From Phragmites australis (lineage: Eukaryota; Streptophyta; Magnoliopsida; Poales; Poaceae), in NCBI RefSeq assembly GCF_958298935.1, contig NC_084922.1:17176501-17240500 (forward strand): a DNA stretch of 64,000 nucleotides, read 5' to 3'. Below, in pieces: positions 34,960-47,383 of the stretch (the stretch's first letter is position 1; each line of letters begins with the position of its first letter). The notes beneath the pieces were generated by a model, which did not search any database, had not been told where the DNA came from, and worked only from the letters and a program-made list of their open reading frames with translations. The position numbers and the translations under genes were made by a program.

Positions 34960-36660
34960 TCTCTGGTGGTTGAGACAGATTTGCACAAATGAACACCATT
35001 TTCCCTTCTCTATTGCAGAGCCTAGCTAGCTACAAGATCATGATCTTTTTTATATTTTGTTGAACTTTTGAGTGTGGCAATTGAGATTGAGGTTCATCTT
35101 TCTCTTCTTCATCTTGATATAGAAATGTGCTGCAGATGTCTTGATCTTGAGTTGAAGTGGGTTATTCTACTTGTATTGATGAAGAGGAGAGAGTAGAAGC
35201 TATACATTGGGTTCTTGTGGCCTAATTTCTCAAATTGCCATTCATTTAACTTCTTCACTTGGATTTTTCTCATCACCAAGAATATTAGGATTAACTTGCT
35301 CTACTTGAGAGTCATTAGTTTTGTTAAATTTTACATCACGTGTAATTTCAACAATACCGGTGATTGTGTTGAAAACACGGTATGCATATGTATTTGATCC
35401 ATATCCAAGCAAAAATACTTTATCAACTTTAGAAGCGAACTTAGAGGTTTTATGCTTTTTATTTAGAATGAAACACTTACTATTGAATACTCAAAAGTAT
35501 GAGATGTTTGGCTTGTTACCGGTAAGGAGTTCATAAGAAGTCTTCTTCAAGAGTCGATGAAGATATAACCGGTTCGCTACGTGACAAGCGGTATTGATGG
35601 TTTCCGGCCAAAAATGATGGGAGATCCTGCACTCATCTAGCATTGTTCTTGACAACTCAATAAGTGTCTTGTTCTTCTTTTTGACAATGCTATTTTTTGA
35701 GGAGAGTAAGTTGTGGAGAATTCATGCTTGATCCTTTCCTCATCAAAAAATTCTTCAATTTATGTGTTCTTTAACTCACTCCCATTGTCACTCCTAACAT
35801 TCTTGATCTTCAACTTGAACACATGTTGGGTTTTTCTTGCAAATTTCTTGAATATTATGAGTTTCTTCTTTATCATGCAAAAAGAATACCCAAGTGAAAT
35901 AAGAATAATCATCGATAATTACAAAGCCATATTTATTACCGTTGATGCTTATATAAGCAACATGATCAAATAAATCCATATGAAGTAATTCCAAAGGCCT
36001 TGTTGTCATTATGATGTTCTTAGCGGGATGTGGCACCCCAACTTATTTTCTCACTTGACAAGCGTTACAAACTCTATCTTTGTCAAAAGTAACACCCGTT
36101 AGTCCCAAAATGTGCTCACCCTTTAGAAGTTTATTAAGATTCCTCATACCAATATGAGTTAGTCTACGATTCCATAACCAACCCAAGCCAGACTTAGCCA
36201 TCAAACAACTCTCAAGGTTAGCTTTATCCAATAAGAAATTAACAAAATAAAGTTTACCATTCATTTGACCTTTGAAGATTAAGGAGAAATAATCCCTTCT
36301 AAAGACCATCACATCAACATTGGTAAATAAACAATTGTATCCCATTTCACGAAGTTGAGAAATGAATAATAAATTATAGGTCAAGGATTTAACAAGTAAA
36401 ACATTTGATATGGAAAGATCATTTGAGATATCCACTTTACCTAATCTCATTACCTTTATTTTCCATTGTCTCCAAAAACATGGTCTCATGTGGCGGTTCA
36501 CTTGGGTCAAAATGTGAAAACATGAACCTTTCTCTAGTCTTGTGTTTTGTGCAACCATTATCAATCACCTACCTTCTTCCACCGGAAGTATATTCCTATA
36601 AAAGAAATTATGCCTTATTCTTAGGTACCTATATTTTCTTGGGTCTTTCATGTTAGTCAC
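34960..36660 (-). pseudogene. Copia protease, GAG-pre-integrase and integrase, broken
   Basis: A protease-like VIDNGCTKH occurs near 36,560, where DSG would be expected, so the catalytic motif reads DNG. Segment 36564-36043 is the GAG-pre-integrase domain (LWNRRLTHIGMRNLNKLLKG, ending CNACQVRK). Segment 36036-35794 begins the integrase core (LLHMDLFDHVAYISINGNKY, with the first catalytic D in MDLF). Further integrase fragments continue in changing frames down to about 35,215. A poorly conserved linker can be followed to about 34,960. Confidence 0.8.
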
Positions 36661-36889
36661 AAGCACTTTAGACACCCAAAATGGATTTCTCAACATGAAT
36701 ATTTCTATTCCTAATGCCAACATATCTAGCAAAGACTCTACTATAGCAAGCTTTTCTAAGCACATATGATGCACCAAAAGTACCATAAGAAACATAATTA
36801 AACTTTTTGATACTTTGTGCCTCGACGAACTTGGTATGATGTTGATTTATTTGCACCCAACTCTTACCCTTTTCCCTTTCGGGTGGGGT

Positions 36890-37152
36890 GTATCCAATTC
36901 CTTCACGATTGAAGTTTTCCTTTTGAGAGTCAAGAACTTCCTTGAGGGCCTTAATATTCTTATAGCATTTTAGAAAGCCATTTTGAAGAAGTCCTTTGAG
37001 TCTATCATTTCGGGGGAGGGGAGGGGGGCTGTATCCGATTCCTTCAAGATTGAAGTTTTCCTTTTGAGAGTCAAGGACTTCCTTGAGGGCCTTAATATTC
37101 TTATAGCATTTTAGAAAGCAATTTTGAAGAAGTCCTTTGAGTCTATCATTTT
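36890..37152 (-). repeat. In-frame direct duplication of 141 bp within the Copia gene
   Basis: Copies 36,890-37,011 and 37,031-37,152 repeat with a period of 141 bp (47 codons). The protein therefore carries NDRLKGLLQN...CYKNIKALKEVLDSQKENFN...GIGY twice. The copies are nearly identical. Confidence 0.9.
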
Positions 37153-37194
37153 GACTTGCAAATGGTTGCATAGATTTCAATTTAGTACAAGCAT

Positions 37195-37246
<52 letters not shown>

Positions 37247-38432
37247 TATAGGGTGCTACTACTCTTGAGAGTTTCAATTTCCACTTCAAGAGACTTATGT
37301 ACTTTGTTCAAGCGGTGAAAGATTTCTTGATGTGACTTGTTTGGGCTCTCAAGTTTAGTATTTGAAACTTTAGCTAACTCAAATAATTTAGACAAATTAT
37401 CATATTTCACCTTCTCTTTACCTAGGACACTCTCAAGTTCAAGGTTTCTCTCTTTTTCAAAGATGAGCGATTCTTCTTCTTTTTCTAGAGTGTCCTCTTT
37501 CCCCTCTATTATCTCAAGTAAACCATACATGCTAGGTAAGGATAATTTATTTAGATAATCTAGGAAGTTAACATCGCTATCACTATTGTGCTCACTAGTT
37601 AGATCAACATTTGAAATGTCGATTGGTAGTAATACCTTACGCCCTGTTGTCATGAGGCAAATGGGTGACTCATTGTCGCTTGAATCTTCGAATAGCGACC
37701 TGATTTGTGGTGAAGTGGCAAGAGAATTGTAGCAATACCTTCCTCTTCATCAAAGTTGGTGTTGGAGGAGTTGGAGTCCCACTCTTGATCAAGATGAGCT
37801 TGACCCTTGTAGCTCTTCTTGTAGTGTTTGCTTTTATCTTCCTTGTCGTACTTGTCCTTGTTATACCCTTTCTTCTCACCTTGGTCTTTTTTCTTTTTGT
37901 TGGGGCAATCAGTGATGAAATGACCCAGTTCGTCGCACTCATACAATTTTTTGTTGAGTGCCTTGCCCTTGACTTGCTGAAGGACTTCTTTCTTCCACTA
38001 TTTTTGTTGAAGCCACTTCTCTTGAGAAACTTGTTGAATTTCTTCACAAATAGCGCCATTTGTTCACTTTCTTGGTGACCTTTGCTTTCTTCTTTGCTAG
38101 TGCTTTCTTTAACTTCTTTTCTTACCTTAAATGCGAGATTTTGTTTCTTGGAGCTTGAACTTGGATTATTGATATTATAGACTTCCTTGGAATCTTGTTG
38201 CATCAAGTCATGAGCTAGAATCCTTCCAATGACATCATGAGGTGTTAGATTCACAAAGTCATCACTCACGAATGAGGGTCACCAATGTAACATTTATTAG
38301 AGTGATTGTGTAGAGTATCCTGTTGACTATGAAATTGTCAGCCATATCCTTACTTCCTAGCCCCTTGATCTCATTGACTAGTAGATTTAGGCGGTTTTAC
38401 ATCTCACTTGAGGTTTCATCATCGCTGATGAT
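37153..38432 (-). pseudogene. Copia gag and zinc-knuckle region, broken
   Basis: From 38,432 the minus strand reads a UBN2-type gag core (MADNFIVNRILYT, with a stop upstream). It continues into a basic region rich in lysine (37946-37650) with the zinc knuckle YECDELGHFITDCP, whose first cysteine appears to be lost (KLYEC). Segment 37653-37177 is a coiled-coil-like region rich in Glu and Lys (LEKEEESLIFEKERNLELES). It ends at an (AT)n tract that is read through as repeated Tyr-Ile. Confidence 0.8.
37197..37241. repeat. (AT)n microsatellite
   Basis: About 45 bp of uninterrupted AT dinucleotides inside the Copia remnant. Confidence 0.97.
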
Positions 38433-38690
38433 TAGGGATGGCAATCGGGTGTGGCGAGTATGGGTAATGCTCATCATACCCATACATGCTTGGTTTTACC
38501 CGCCTGTGGGTATGCCTGTTAACGCCCACAGGAGAAGAACGAGCACCAAACCTGTCACCCGAGGGTACCCATTGCCTGCGGGTATGAGTGGATGGGTGGC
38601 ACTAGTGCGAGGCGGCATAGGGTAGGGTGAGACGGGTCGGGGTGGCGTGGCATGAGGAGGGGTGGCATAGGGCCAAGCGGCACTGATAAC
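38433..38690. mobile_element. hAT-type element fragment
   Basis: TAGGGATGGCAATCGGG at 38,433 matches the common hAT terminus of grasses (TAGGGATGGCAA). It is followed by the usual GGGTA/TACCC-rich subterminal DNA and GC-rich repeats (GGCGGCATAGGG). The opposite terminus is not found before CACTA-type sequence begins at about 38,690, so this is half an element. Confidence 0.6.
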
Positions 38691-38821
38691 CTCCTTCACT
38701 ACCAGTCCACCGAGCCAGTAGTGAATCCTTGACTTTCACTGCCCGTTGCCCACTGCTGGTTCCAAAACCGACAGTGAAGGGGGTTTTGGAGTCGACAGTA
38801 AAGGGGTTTTCTATAGTAGTG
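38690..38821 (-). mobile_element. Terminal fragment of a third CACTA element
   Basis: The right end on the minus strand is CACTACTATAGAAAACCCC (38,821-38,803). Inside it are alternating subterminal motifs (CACTACCAGTCC, AACCGACAGTGAAGG). Only about 130 bp is present. The left boundary is estimated. Confidence 0.7.
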
Positions 38822-39570
38822 ACATACCTACACCATGACATGCACGTACTCACACAACGCTTAATGAAGACCGATATGTGGAGCTTATAGATTGACGAAG
38901 TCACCATAGACACCTCGCTGTTGATGGGTATATCGCCTACCACTAAAATAAATTTCTCCTTGGTGAGACGCACAAGAAGCAAATATGATATTTGATCCCT
39001 TGTGGGTAGGGGTACAACCACCTTCATTAACCACTCAAATCAAGGTAGGGGTATAACCACCACCATTAACCACTCAAGTCAAGGCTTGGTTCTCAAATAA
39101 ATAAGATTATGCTAAACTAATATACATAATTGGAATTTTTAAAACCACAAGAATTATAAACAAATAAAATTATTTTTTTGAGAAACATCAGTACAACACG
39201 CAGACACGCACACATACTTACACCACCACATGTACGCACTCACAAATACCTACTAAAGATTAGATATGCAAAGCTTGCAGATTGACGAAGTCACCACACA
39301 CGTCTCGCTGTCGATACGTACATCACCTACCACTGAAATAATGTTTCACCTCGATGAGACTCACAAATAGCAAACCAAGTATTTGAAACCTGATGGGTAG
39401 AAGTATAACTACCTCCACCAACAACCCAAGCCAAGACTTGGTTCTCAAACAAATAAGATTATGCTAAATTGATCTGCAAAATTGGAATTTTGAAAATCAC
39501 AAGAATTAGAATTTCAAACTACAACAAAATTTGAATTCCTCAAGAAAAAATGGACTTGAGAGAATTTGAT
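38822..39570. repeat. Dispersed repeat present as two diverged copies
   Basis: A module with ATTGACGAAGTCACCA, CTCGCTGT and GATG, then CCTACCACTGAAATAA-like and CAAGCCAAGACTTGGTTCTC words, occurs at about 38,825-39,120 and again at about 39,200-39,490, in the same orientation. It resembles a repeat commonly seen in grass genomes. I do not know its class. No coding frame. Confidence 0.6.
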
Positions 39571-41325
39571 ACTATTATAAATCACTCTCAACTCTAATGA
39601 AAATCCAAGGATGTAACACCCTAGGGGCCATAAGACCTGGAATGTCACTTAACTATATGACCTACAGCTGAACTTACAGAAAAAATAGCAATATCTCACA
39701 CTAGCTGACCTACAGTAATGCGGGGGCAACAATATAGATCAACAAGATGTAAGGCATATCACACTAGCATTAAAATTATCCTAACAAGGACCAAGAGTAA
39801 ACTATTAAGTTTAACATCACAACAACACTATAAATTTTGAACACACGACTGTAATGACCAAAGATAATTTAGTATTACAATTCAATGATATTAAGTGCAG
39901 ACATAAAGTGCAAGACATGCTTGTAGTCCCTTCCCTGCTTACTAGCTTCAAGAACAACCTAGGGGAGAAACTGCAAGAGTGAGATTGAAAAATCTCAGTA
40001 AGTGAACTACTTTAACAAGCTATTTAAATCATAATAGATTAAATAATAATTTAATATTGTAACAAGTATTCAGAAGAGCATCATGATAATAACATTCATA
40101 GCATCTTCATTCTACAACACATCTTCATTCTACAACTGTTTTAAAGCTCCACCTCTTCATGTTAAGCATTATATGATCATAGTAAAACTATGGCATCATA
40201 AGTTTGTTAAAGAATTACTCCTCAACTCGAATAACATATAATTCATAAGGAACAATAGATAACAACCCACGAACCACCGACACATATATATCCATAGAAG
40301 AACTGTAAGTGTAGGTGTTGCACACAATTCAATATAAGAACAATAAAATGAAATAACTTATGTAGTGCATATGTGGGGGAACCGTCCAAATAATATTCTA
40401 GTTAATCACCAAGTCGATTATTTACATAATCACAACTTCAACGATTAACTAGAATATCATCTCGGTAGTCTCGGCACGTATTTTGTGCCCAAGATCGGAA
40501 CACATGCCTTTCCAACATAAGTCATAACCAAGCTTAGTAAAGAACGAGTACTTAAATCATATTACAAGTTCTTAACCATTTACAAGTTTAACAATTTACA
40601 ACAAAAGGGATCTAGGATGATACTAAAACTGATCAACTCCTAGCCAATAGAGAAACTATGTAGCGAAAACAAAAGCTAAAGACAACAAAACATGGGTGAA
40701 GCCATATGTCCTTAGGCTTCACCCCAAAAGCACGACGTCCGAGTAGTTGCCTACTCATTCCCGCCGTTAGCATAGACGGCCGTAAAGTAGCCAAACGCTA
40801 CCTCTTCCTCACCTGCAAAATATGTAGAGCAGTTGAGTACAAAGGTACTCGCAAGACTTAATCCATATAGAGTACATATAAATAACCCGACTCCAAGAAT
40901 TATGAATTGGGCCATTAGCGAGGAAAAAGGCCACAAGGTTGATTAAAACATATGCGCCCGTAACCTAGACACATATACGTGAGTATCTAAACATAACCAA
41001 CATACACTTCCAAACCTGTAACTACCAACCTGCACATAAATATAAATGGAACCATAGTAATACATCAATAGAAAGCCATCAACATTACCCAACATACCAT
41101 CCATACCACCATCCCACATTCGTAACTCTACGACCAATGCAAATGGATTGAGAGCGTGGCAATTTGAATTATTTTTACACTCTGCAGGGGATACTCCTTT
41201 ACCTACAGACTTGAGGATCATACAGCTCACGGGTCCACATAGACCTACACGAGGGGTACTCGTGTCAACCATTCCCAATAAGCCCCAACTGTTTGATCAT
41301 GCGTCGATGGGTGTGGGGGTCATCC

Positions 41326-44300
41326 TGTCACACCCGGTTTTAACGGACAAAACCAGATGCGGCATATGTGTGCCTAAGATGTTCAACACACATAAGGACG
41401 TCACAGGTGAAGTAACAAAAGTAATACTTTTATAAAATAAACGTTAATCTCTAACAACAATTGACATATATTATCTTCTATGAAGATATCTGCAGCGGAA
41501 CAAAAGCACTGGTGCCCAACAACACCGCATGCAACCGACCGGGAGACACGTGCCTAAAACGTCACAACCTTATCTTGATAGTTTTTAACATCTTCACTCA
41601 CTGAGCAGCAGCACACATGTCGCATGGCATAGGGAAAATAGCAAGTGTGAGCACATGATGCGCTCAGCAAGTGTGAGAAAGATAATGATATGCAGGCTTA
41701 TATTAAGAATAGGCTAACACATGCTATATTTGCGTAAATACGAGTAATAAAAAGATATTTGGACTCAAAAAGCATTAAATAATTATTAAGTGAATGTAAC
41801 CTATACAGTCCAACATCCAGCATACAAGGCTCTCCAGCTTGCATATCATAACCATCAAGTACCAAAACCACAATCCAAAACCACAACCCACTAATCATGT
41901 GAGGATCCAAGTCTCCTATAATCATGAGCACGGTTGATATATCAAATTTTACACTCTGCAGAGGTTGTCTAGCTTTCCCCACAAGTCGTGATTTTCATGT
42001 TGCCATTTTAACTAGACACTTAACACACGCAAGTGGTGTGTCGCCCAGAAAGTCACTTCAAAGCCGTTACAAAGTTTCATCCGGTATGTGCATACCCGCT
42101 AGGTTTCACCGCCGTCAAAGTGGCATTCACACCACCCAGAAGCCCCCTTTTGCGCCATATAGCTCCAGAAAGTTTTCACCCTTCCCTTCCACAACATCAC
42201 ATACCACTAACCAAATGGTTCTGGTCTTGGCCGTCCCCACACAACCACTCTTCCGTTTGGCACGTACAAGACTGTAATTCACTAATTAATAGGCTAGGGT
42301 TGTCCCATACCAGGTCTCGTGGTTGGTACGATATTTCTTAGGTTGTCGCTCCACGAATCGGTCCTTACTTAGGTCACTTAAGCAAACACTAAGCCAACAA
42401 CATAGCCATCATCATCAACAACACTACTTTGCTCAAGGCCTAAGGTTCCATTTTGCTAGACCATTAACACATTAACGAACATTGTTGCATAAGTTCATTA
42501 ATCAAGTATATGACACTTCTCAACATCCCAAAAGTATGGCTAAGAAATCTACCCACCAAAAATACCTAACCATAAATCATATAGGTTCTAATGGATGATA
42601 AGGGAAAATCTAGGAAAAACCCTAATATAGGTGACTACCCATTATATTCACACACTGCATGCAATTTTGTAAAACAAAAAAGTTTAAATCATAGGTTCAA
42701 GATGATCAAGGACACTTGTCTTTTACACAATGCTACTCAGTATTGTTCAAATCTTGGTCTTGAAATCCCTCGAACTGCTCCCGGAACGTTATTGACTAAT
42801 CGCGAGAACTACCGATAAACAACACAAAAGAAACACTAAGAACAACACACCAAACATCGTTAAAACACTTTAAAAACACTATGAATGGATGGGGATGATT
42901 TTAGAAACATTTATTCGCAAAAATCGCCTAAATCAGAGTTAAGATGAAAAGAGAACAACTTTCAGGAGATGGATAAGACTGAAAAGGAAATGCTGATTTT
43001 TCGAAACTATCTTTCTATGGGAAAGGCTTTATTGCACAATCATTGTGTTAGGCTTTACAACATTATTGCGTAAGATTCAAGAAGTGTAGGGCAGACCAGA
43101 CTTCGCTGACTAGGCTAAGGAGAATGACGTGGTGCTGACTTGGTATGCTATGCAAGTACCATCCTGGATTAAAGAAGGGATACGTTGAGATCTTGTCTCG
43201 ACCACCTATGATGTATCAAAAAGACCGAAGGTTGCACTTTTAGGTTAAGGATACTACTAGTGACTCTATGTAGCGGTGGTGGTTCAAGTTTTATCGAAGA
43301 CAATGATCGGGCGCGTGGCCACTGACATTGATGTCGGGCTTCAGTGGTGTTGGTGTAGTACGCAGAAAGACTAACTCAGCGGTATGGTTGGTTTTGGAAG
43401 GGGTCATCCAAGATAGCAGCAAAATAGCGATGATTGCTGCTAGGTTTGGTGGTGACCGCGAACAGATGCAGGAACGAAGACGCTCGTGTTCCAGGAGATT
43501 GGCTATGAAATTTAAGAAACCGTTTGAACAGAGATGTTCGTATATCCCGGGATCACAATGCTACGGCATAGTTTTTGGTAGATCATCCACTAAGAGAAAG
43601 AACGATCAACGGAGATGAGATGGGTGATGGTTGCGACGTGCTGTGGTTGGCAATGACGTCCTGGTCGTGTTGCTGCACAAACGGGGATGAGCTCCTAGGG
43701 TCACGTAGAAGACTCGATGGACACGCCATGACACGTTGGTGCATCCATACGGCTTTCAGATTGACGGGGAACACGAATGCAAATCTGGTGCGCGCGCAGA
43801 ACGCGTCCAGAAACCGGACAGCGGATATGTTGACCTTGATTATGGTGGTTTCACTGCTCTACTGGCTGAACTGGTTGGTGAGGGTGTGCGAAGCATCATG
43901 GGACATGCACCAGTGAAAGAGCTTGGTGATTTGACCTCTGGCCGGTCGGGAACGTCAATGCCAATCTGCTACTGCGCAGCTGTCCGCGACGGCGATGACT
44001 GTGGCTGCGGTTGGGCTTTGACCGAGGCTAGGGCTTGCCTAGGGACTTAGTATAATGCTAAAACAGTAGTAAGGGAAGAGAAGAAGGGATCCTCACCTTG
44101 CTTGGTGGTCGAGGATGGAGGATTCACGGAGAAGACGATGAGGTAGCGCATCACAAGCGGCGGCGACGGTGGCTCCGGCGAATGACGGTGCGACGGACAG
44201 GGCAGCAGCAACTTCTAGGGTTTGGTGGTGTGAGATAGGGGTAGGAGAGGGCGTGCAACTCATATTTATAGGGCTAGGGGCGGCTGGTTGAGGTAGAGTT

Positions 44301-45354
44301 CAAGCTGGACACGAATCGGATTCGAGTTTGAGTCGGTTACGATTTCCTTTTTCGAGCTTTCTATTCCAAGGATGATATCTCCATCATTCCGACTCCAAAT
44401 TTGATGTTTCTTGACTCAAAATTGTAGTACTCGAAAAGGCCTACATTTTGATATTTATTAGAACTTCTGAAAATGCCATCTTGATTTTTAAAAATGTACC
44501 ACAATATAAACTGTTTGAACTTGGACTTATCTACACATCACTGATTTCGGGGGACATAACTACTAGCTCCATTATCCAAAAAGGGACTTCCATAGGTTCA
44601 AATTGAAGCTCTCGATGAGACCTACAACTTTGGTATTGTCAAGATTTGCATTTGATGGCATTTTGAACTCCGAAACTTCGTGAGAAGATGAGGCTATTCA
44701 GGACTCCGCGAAAATTTACAGATTTCGTAGATCCTTTGTGTTGGGCCTTCTAGATGACTTGGCTAAGGGTTTAGATTTGAGAAAGATTGAGCCCAAATAC
44801 ACTTTAGGTATATCTAGGGTTTAGAAAAGAAACTTTTGTAGAGAAATCTGAATAAGGTTTGAATTTGAATTGAGTTTGGAGTGAATTTAAGCGAAATAAA
44901 AAATGAGGTTGAACAAGAATAGGAGTAGATATGGAATTTGAATTTGAATTTGGGTAGAATTTGAGACAAGAGAGATTGGCTTTAAACAAGGATTTGGATA
45001 AGATTTGAATTGACTTGGAGAAGGATTATGTATGATTAAGGATTGAATAGATGATGAATTCAAAGATTTTGAATTCTAACCATTAAGATTTTTAACTTAT
45101 TCACTGCTGAGTTTTGTAAAAACCTTTTCAAAAACTTTTTCACTCAAAACACCAAAGAGAAAGAAAAGGAAAAAGAACACTAATGCTTTTACCTGGCTCC
45201 TAATAAAACTCAGCATGCAATGCACACAAAATAATAACTTATATTGATTGATTGATTAAGAAAATAGGTTTTAAACCTATACTACTATTGAAGCTATTTA
45301 ATAATCATGGAAATTTTTTAAAAAGTTGTAAATTCTGAAAATCAGGGTGTTACA
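41326..45354 (-). repeat. 3' LTR of the 10-kb element
   Basis: From TGTCACACCCGG at the left to CAGGGTGTTACA at the right; 4,029 bp. A TATA box on the minus strand (CCTATAAATATG, 44,261-44,272) places U3 at about 44,270-45,354, so R plus U5 is unusually long (about 2.9 kb). Downstream of the TATA box, a GC-rich leader is followed by CAAGGTGAGG, which resembles a splice donor. Confidence 0.9.
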
Positions 45355-45370
45355 AATCTACCTCCCTTAA
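45355..45370 (-). other. Polypurine tract
   Basis: AAGGGAGGTAGATT on the minus strand directly before the 3' LTR start TGTAACACCCTG. Its position and composition fit plus-strand priming. Confidence 0.8.
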
Positions 45371-47366
45371 AGGAATCTCGCCCTCGAGATTCGGGCAGAT
45401 CGATAACGAGATAAGGGATCTTGATCTTCAATTTTTCTTCTCGCTTTCCAAATTGCTTTTTCTTATCAGTGTTAACCTCATATTCCCGACATACTATACT
45501 CACTTTGCTTTTGATGGCTTTTGCATCTGTTTTGCCAAATCTTGATTGATTACCTGAGTATGTTGGATTTTCTCGGAAATTTCATTCATGGTATCTTCAA
45601 CGGTTGTAGTTGTCTCTGATGTACTATTCTAACTTTTTTAACATGTGTCACATAGGACCATTTACTTTGCTACACTACTCTTGTTTCCATACTACCGATA
45701 AGAATCTTTGAGATCATGATACATCTTAGTGCTTTTTGATTCTTGAGAATTCCGTAGTTTTAGCACTCCTAATAAGTTTCCTTTATTATTATTTTAATGA
45801 TCTTCTCATTTGTTGATTGACCTTGGCGGACCTTCTTATCCATGAAAATTTAGTAAGCCATATCCTAATTCCAAGGAAAGAGTACTTGTTCTTAGCAATC
45901 ACTTGTGTGATCGGAGTGCAGCTTCTGGGTACTGTCCTTCCTTTAGCACACTTTATTACCGCATTACCTTTGCTGACTAGCAGTCTCTAATATCTGTCTT
46001 TAGGTTCCAGAACCAAGAGATTAGCTAGGAAGACTACCCCCTTAAAAAGGAGCGGACTTCTCTGACTTACATTTCCAGTTCTTGAGAAGTAGACAAACAT
46101 GTAGCCTTTGATATGGAATATATCACTCTTTTTTCTTGGTGCCTATTGAGCTTTTGTGAGCTTGATGGAATCTCGTCAATCTTAGCTATCTTGAGTTACA
46201 ACTTGAAAGTCGTGACAGTCGAAATGTTGAACTGAGATCCTCATATGGGGTTTAGGGTTGATCTAGTTCCATGCGGGGTGCTTCATGGGAGATCTTTTGA
46301 CCCAACGCGTAGGTTCTCCAGAGTGGACACACACCTTCTTATCCTCAGGTACAAGGATCCTCTGGGAACATCTATTGGCATATCGTCTTTCTTCTTCATA
46401 GCAAAAACACACCTTCCTTGTAAGAGTACTCTACAAATTTTCTCTCGACCTGTGAAACTTTCAGGTTGATAGAACAAAGTGCTTGCTCAGGAGTGGAACG
46501 TAGCCGAGAACTATTGTTTGCTTGATGGCCTTCAAAGGATTTCTTTCTCTTCTTGATGTTGCCTTGCTTTCTACGCTCGTCTTCTGCACCTAGAGCTTCA
46601 ATGATCTGTAGCAGACTTTCTATATTCTGAGTCATGCCTTGAAGGATCTGAGTCCGCATCTCTAAAATTGTTCCTTGTTGAATTGAGGTGGCATCTATTG
46701 GATGTTGTTGTCATTGTTGTTGGTACCTTTACTAAGCTGATCTTTCTTTGTGTTCATCATCTGATCGGGATTGAGGTAGAAGGTTTGGCAAGAAAAGAAG
46801 GGACTAGAAGGAGAAAACCCAACTATACTATTAACTATAAAGATATATAAGGAACGTCGCTGTTAGCAGATGCTAAAGCATCACACAACGCATTCCTACA
46901 CTCAAACAGAAAATGCAAATCACACAAGACACACAACACAAACACACACTACTAACAGTGCTCTAATGTTTACAAAGATTAGGGGAAAATCCTCCTATAA
47001 CTCGAAGAACTAAAACTGGTAGAGGCGCGAAGGTAGATCTTCATGTCTTCAGTGTTGTGATAGATGAATCTTCCTTGTCATGATGGATCTTCATCTTTAT
47101 CATATAAATCTTCACGCAAGGTAGGAGCACCAAGAGAGATCTTCAAGTGCATCCTCCTCGAATAGAGTAACCGGGATGGTTCAACAACTAATAGTTTGAA
47201 AGGAGGAGTGTTGGAAGTTCATTTTGCTCAAAAGAGTGAAATAGGTAAGTAGAGAGAGAAACTGAGAGAGTAGAAAAGCACGAGATGGGGTTTTCAAAAT
47301 AGGTTTTTAAATATATAACCTTATGGCACGACCATTCTATCTAGGCTTGTGTCCTACGGTTAGTAT

Positions 47367-47379
47367 GGCTCTGATACCA
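47367..47379 (-). other. Primer binding site, initiator Met tRNA
   Basis: TGGTATCAGAGCC on the minus strand, 4 bp inside the 5' LTR. This is the standard PBS of plant LTR retrotransposons and it fixes the orientation of the element. Confidence 0.9.
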
Positions 47380-47383
47380 CCTT

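Larger units (their letters stand above)
34960..38432 (-). mobile_element. Ty1/Copia retrotransposon remnant, SIRE/Maximus-like
   Basis: The minus-strand order is gag, zinc knuckle, protease, GAG-pre-integrase and integrase. It stops at about 34,960, before any reverse transcriptase. The sequence style (KVDISNDLSISNVLLV, SGLGWLWNRRLTHIGMRN, ISINGNKYGFVIIDDYSYFT) resembles Opie/Ji-type elements of the SIRE group. On the upstream side gag is cut at about 38,432 by hAT-type sequence. No LTR remains. All segments contain stops. Confidence 0.85.
45355..47383 (-). other. Interior of the 10-kb element, coding-poor
   Basis: About 2 kb between PPT and PBS. The minus strand carries a short gag-like start at about 46,690-46,400 (MPPQFNKEQF in one frame, then MRTQILQGMTQNIESLLQII and basic residues), interrupted by a frame change. 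The rest is AT-rich, with no protease, RT, RNase H or integrase. The stretch next to the PPT (CGAATCTCGAGGGCGAGAT on the minus strand) resembles the pol C-terminal coding end of Gypsy elements. Confidence 0.75.

Noticed and set aside
40751..40936. Small hydrophobic 61-residue frame
   Set aside because: It is inside the LTR block, with no conservation evidence and no promoter or family similarity.
43328..44050. Open frames inside the LTRs (also 49,425-49,847 and 29,179-29,602)
   Set aside because: They differ in start, stop and frame between the three LTR copies and match no protein family I know. They fit chance frames in GC-rich R/U5 sequence.
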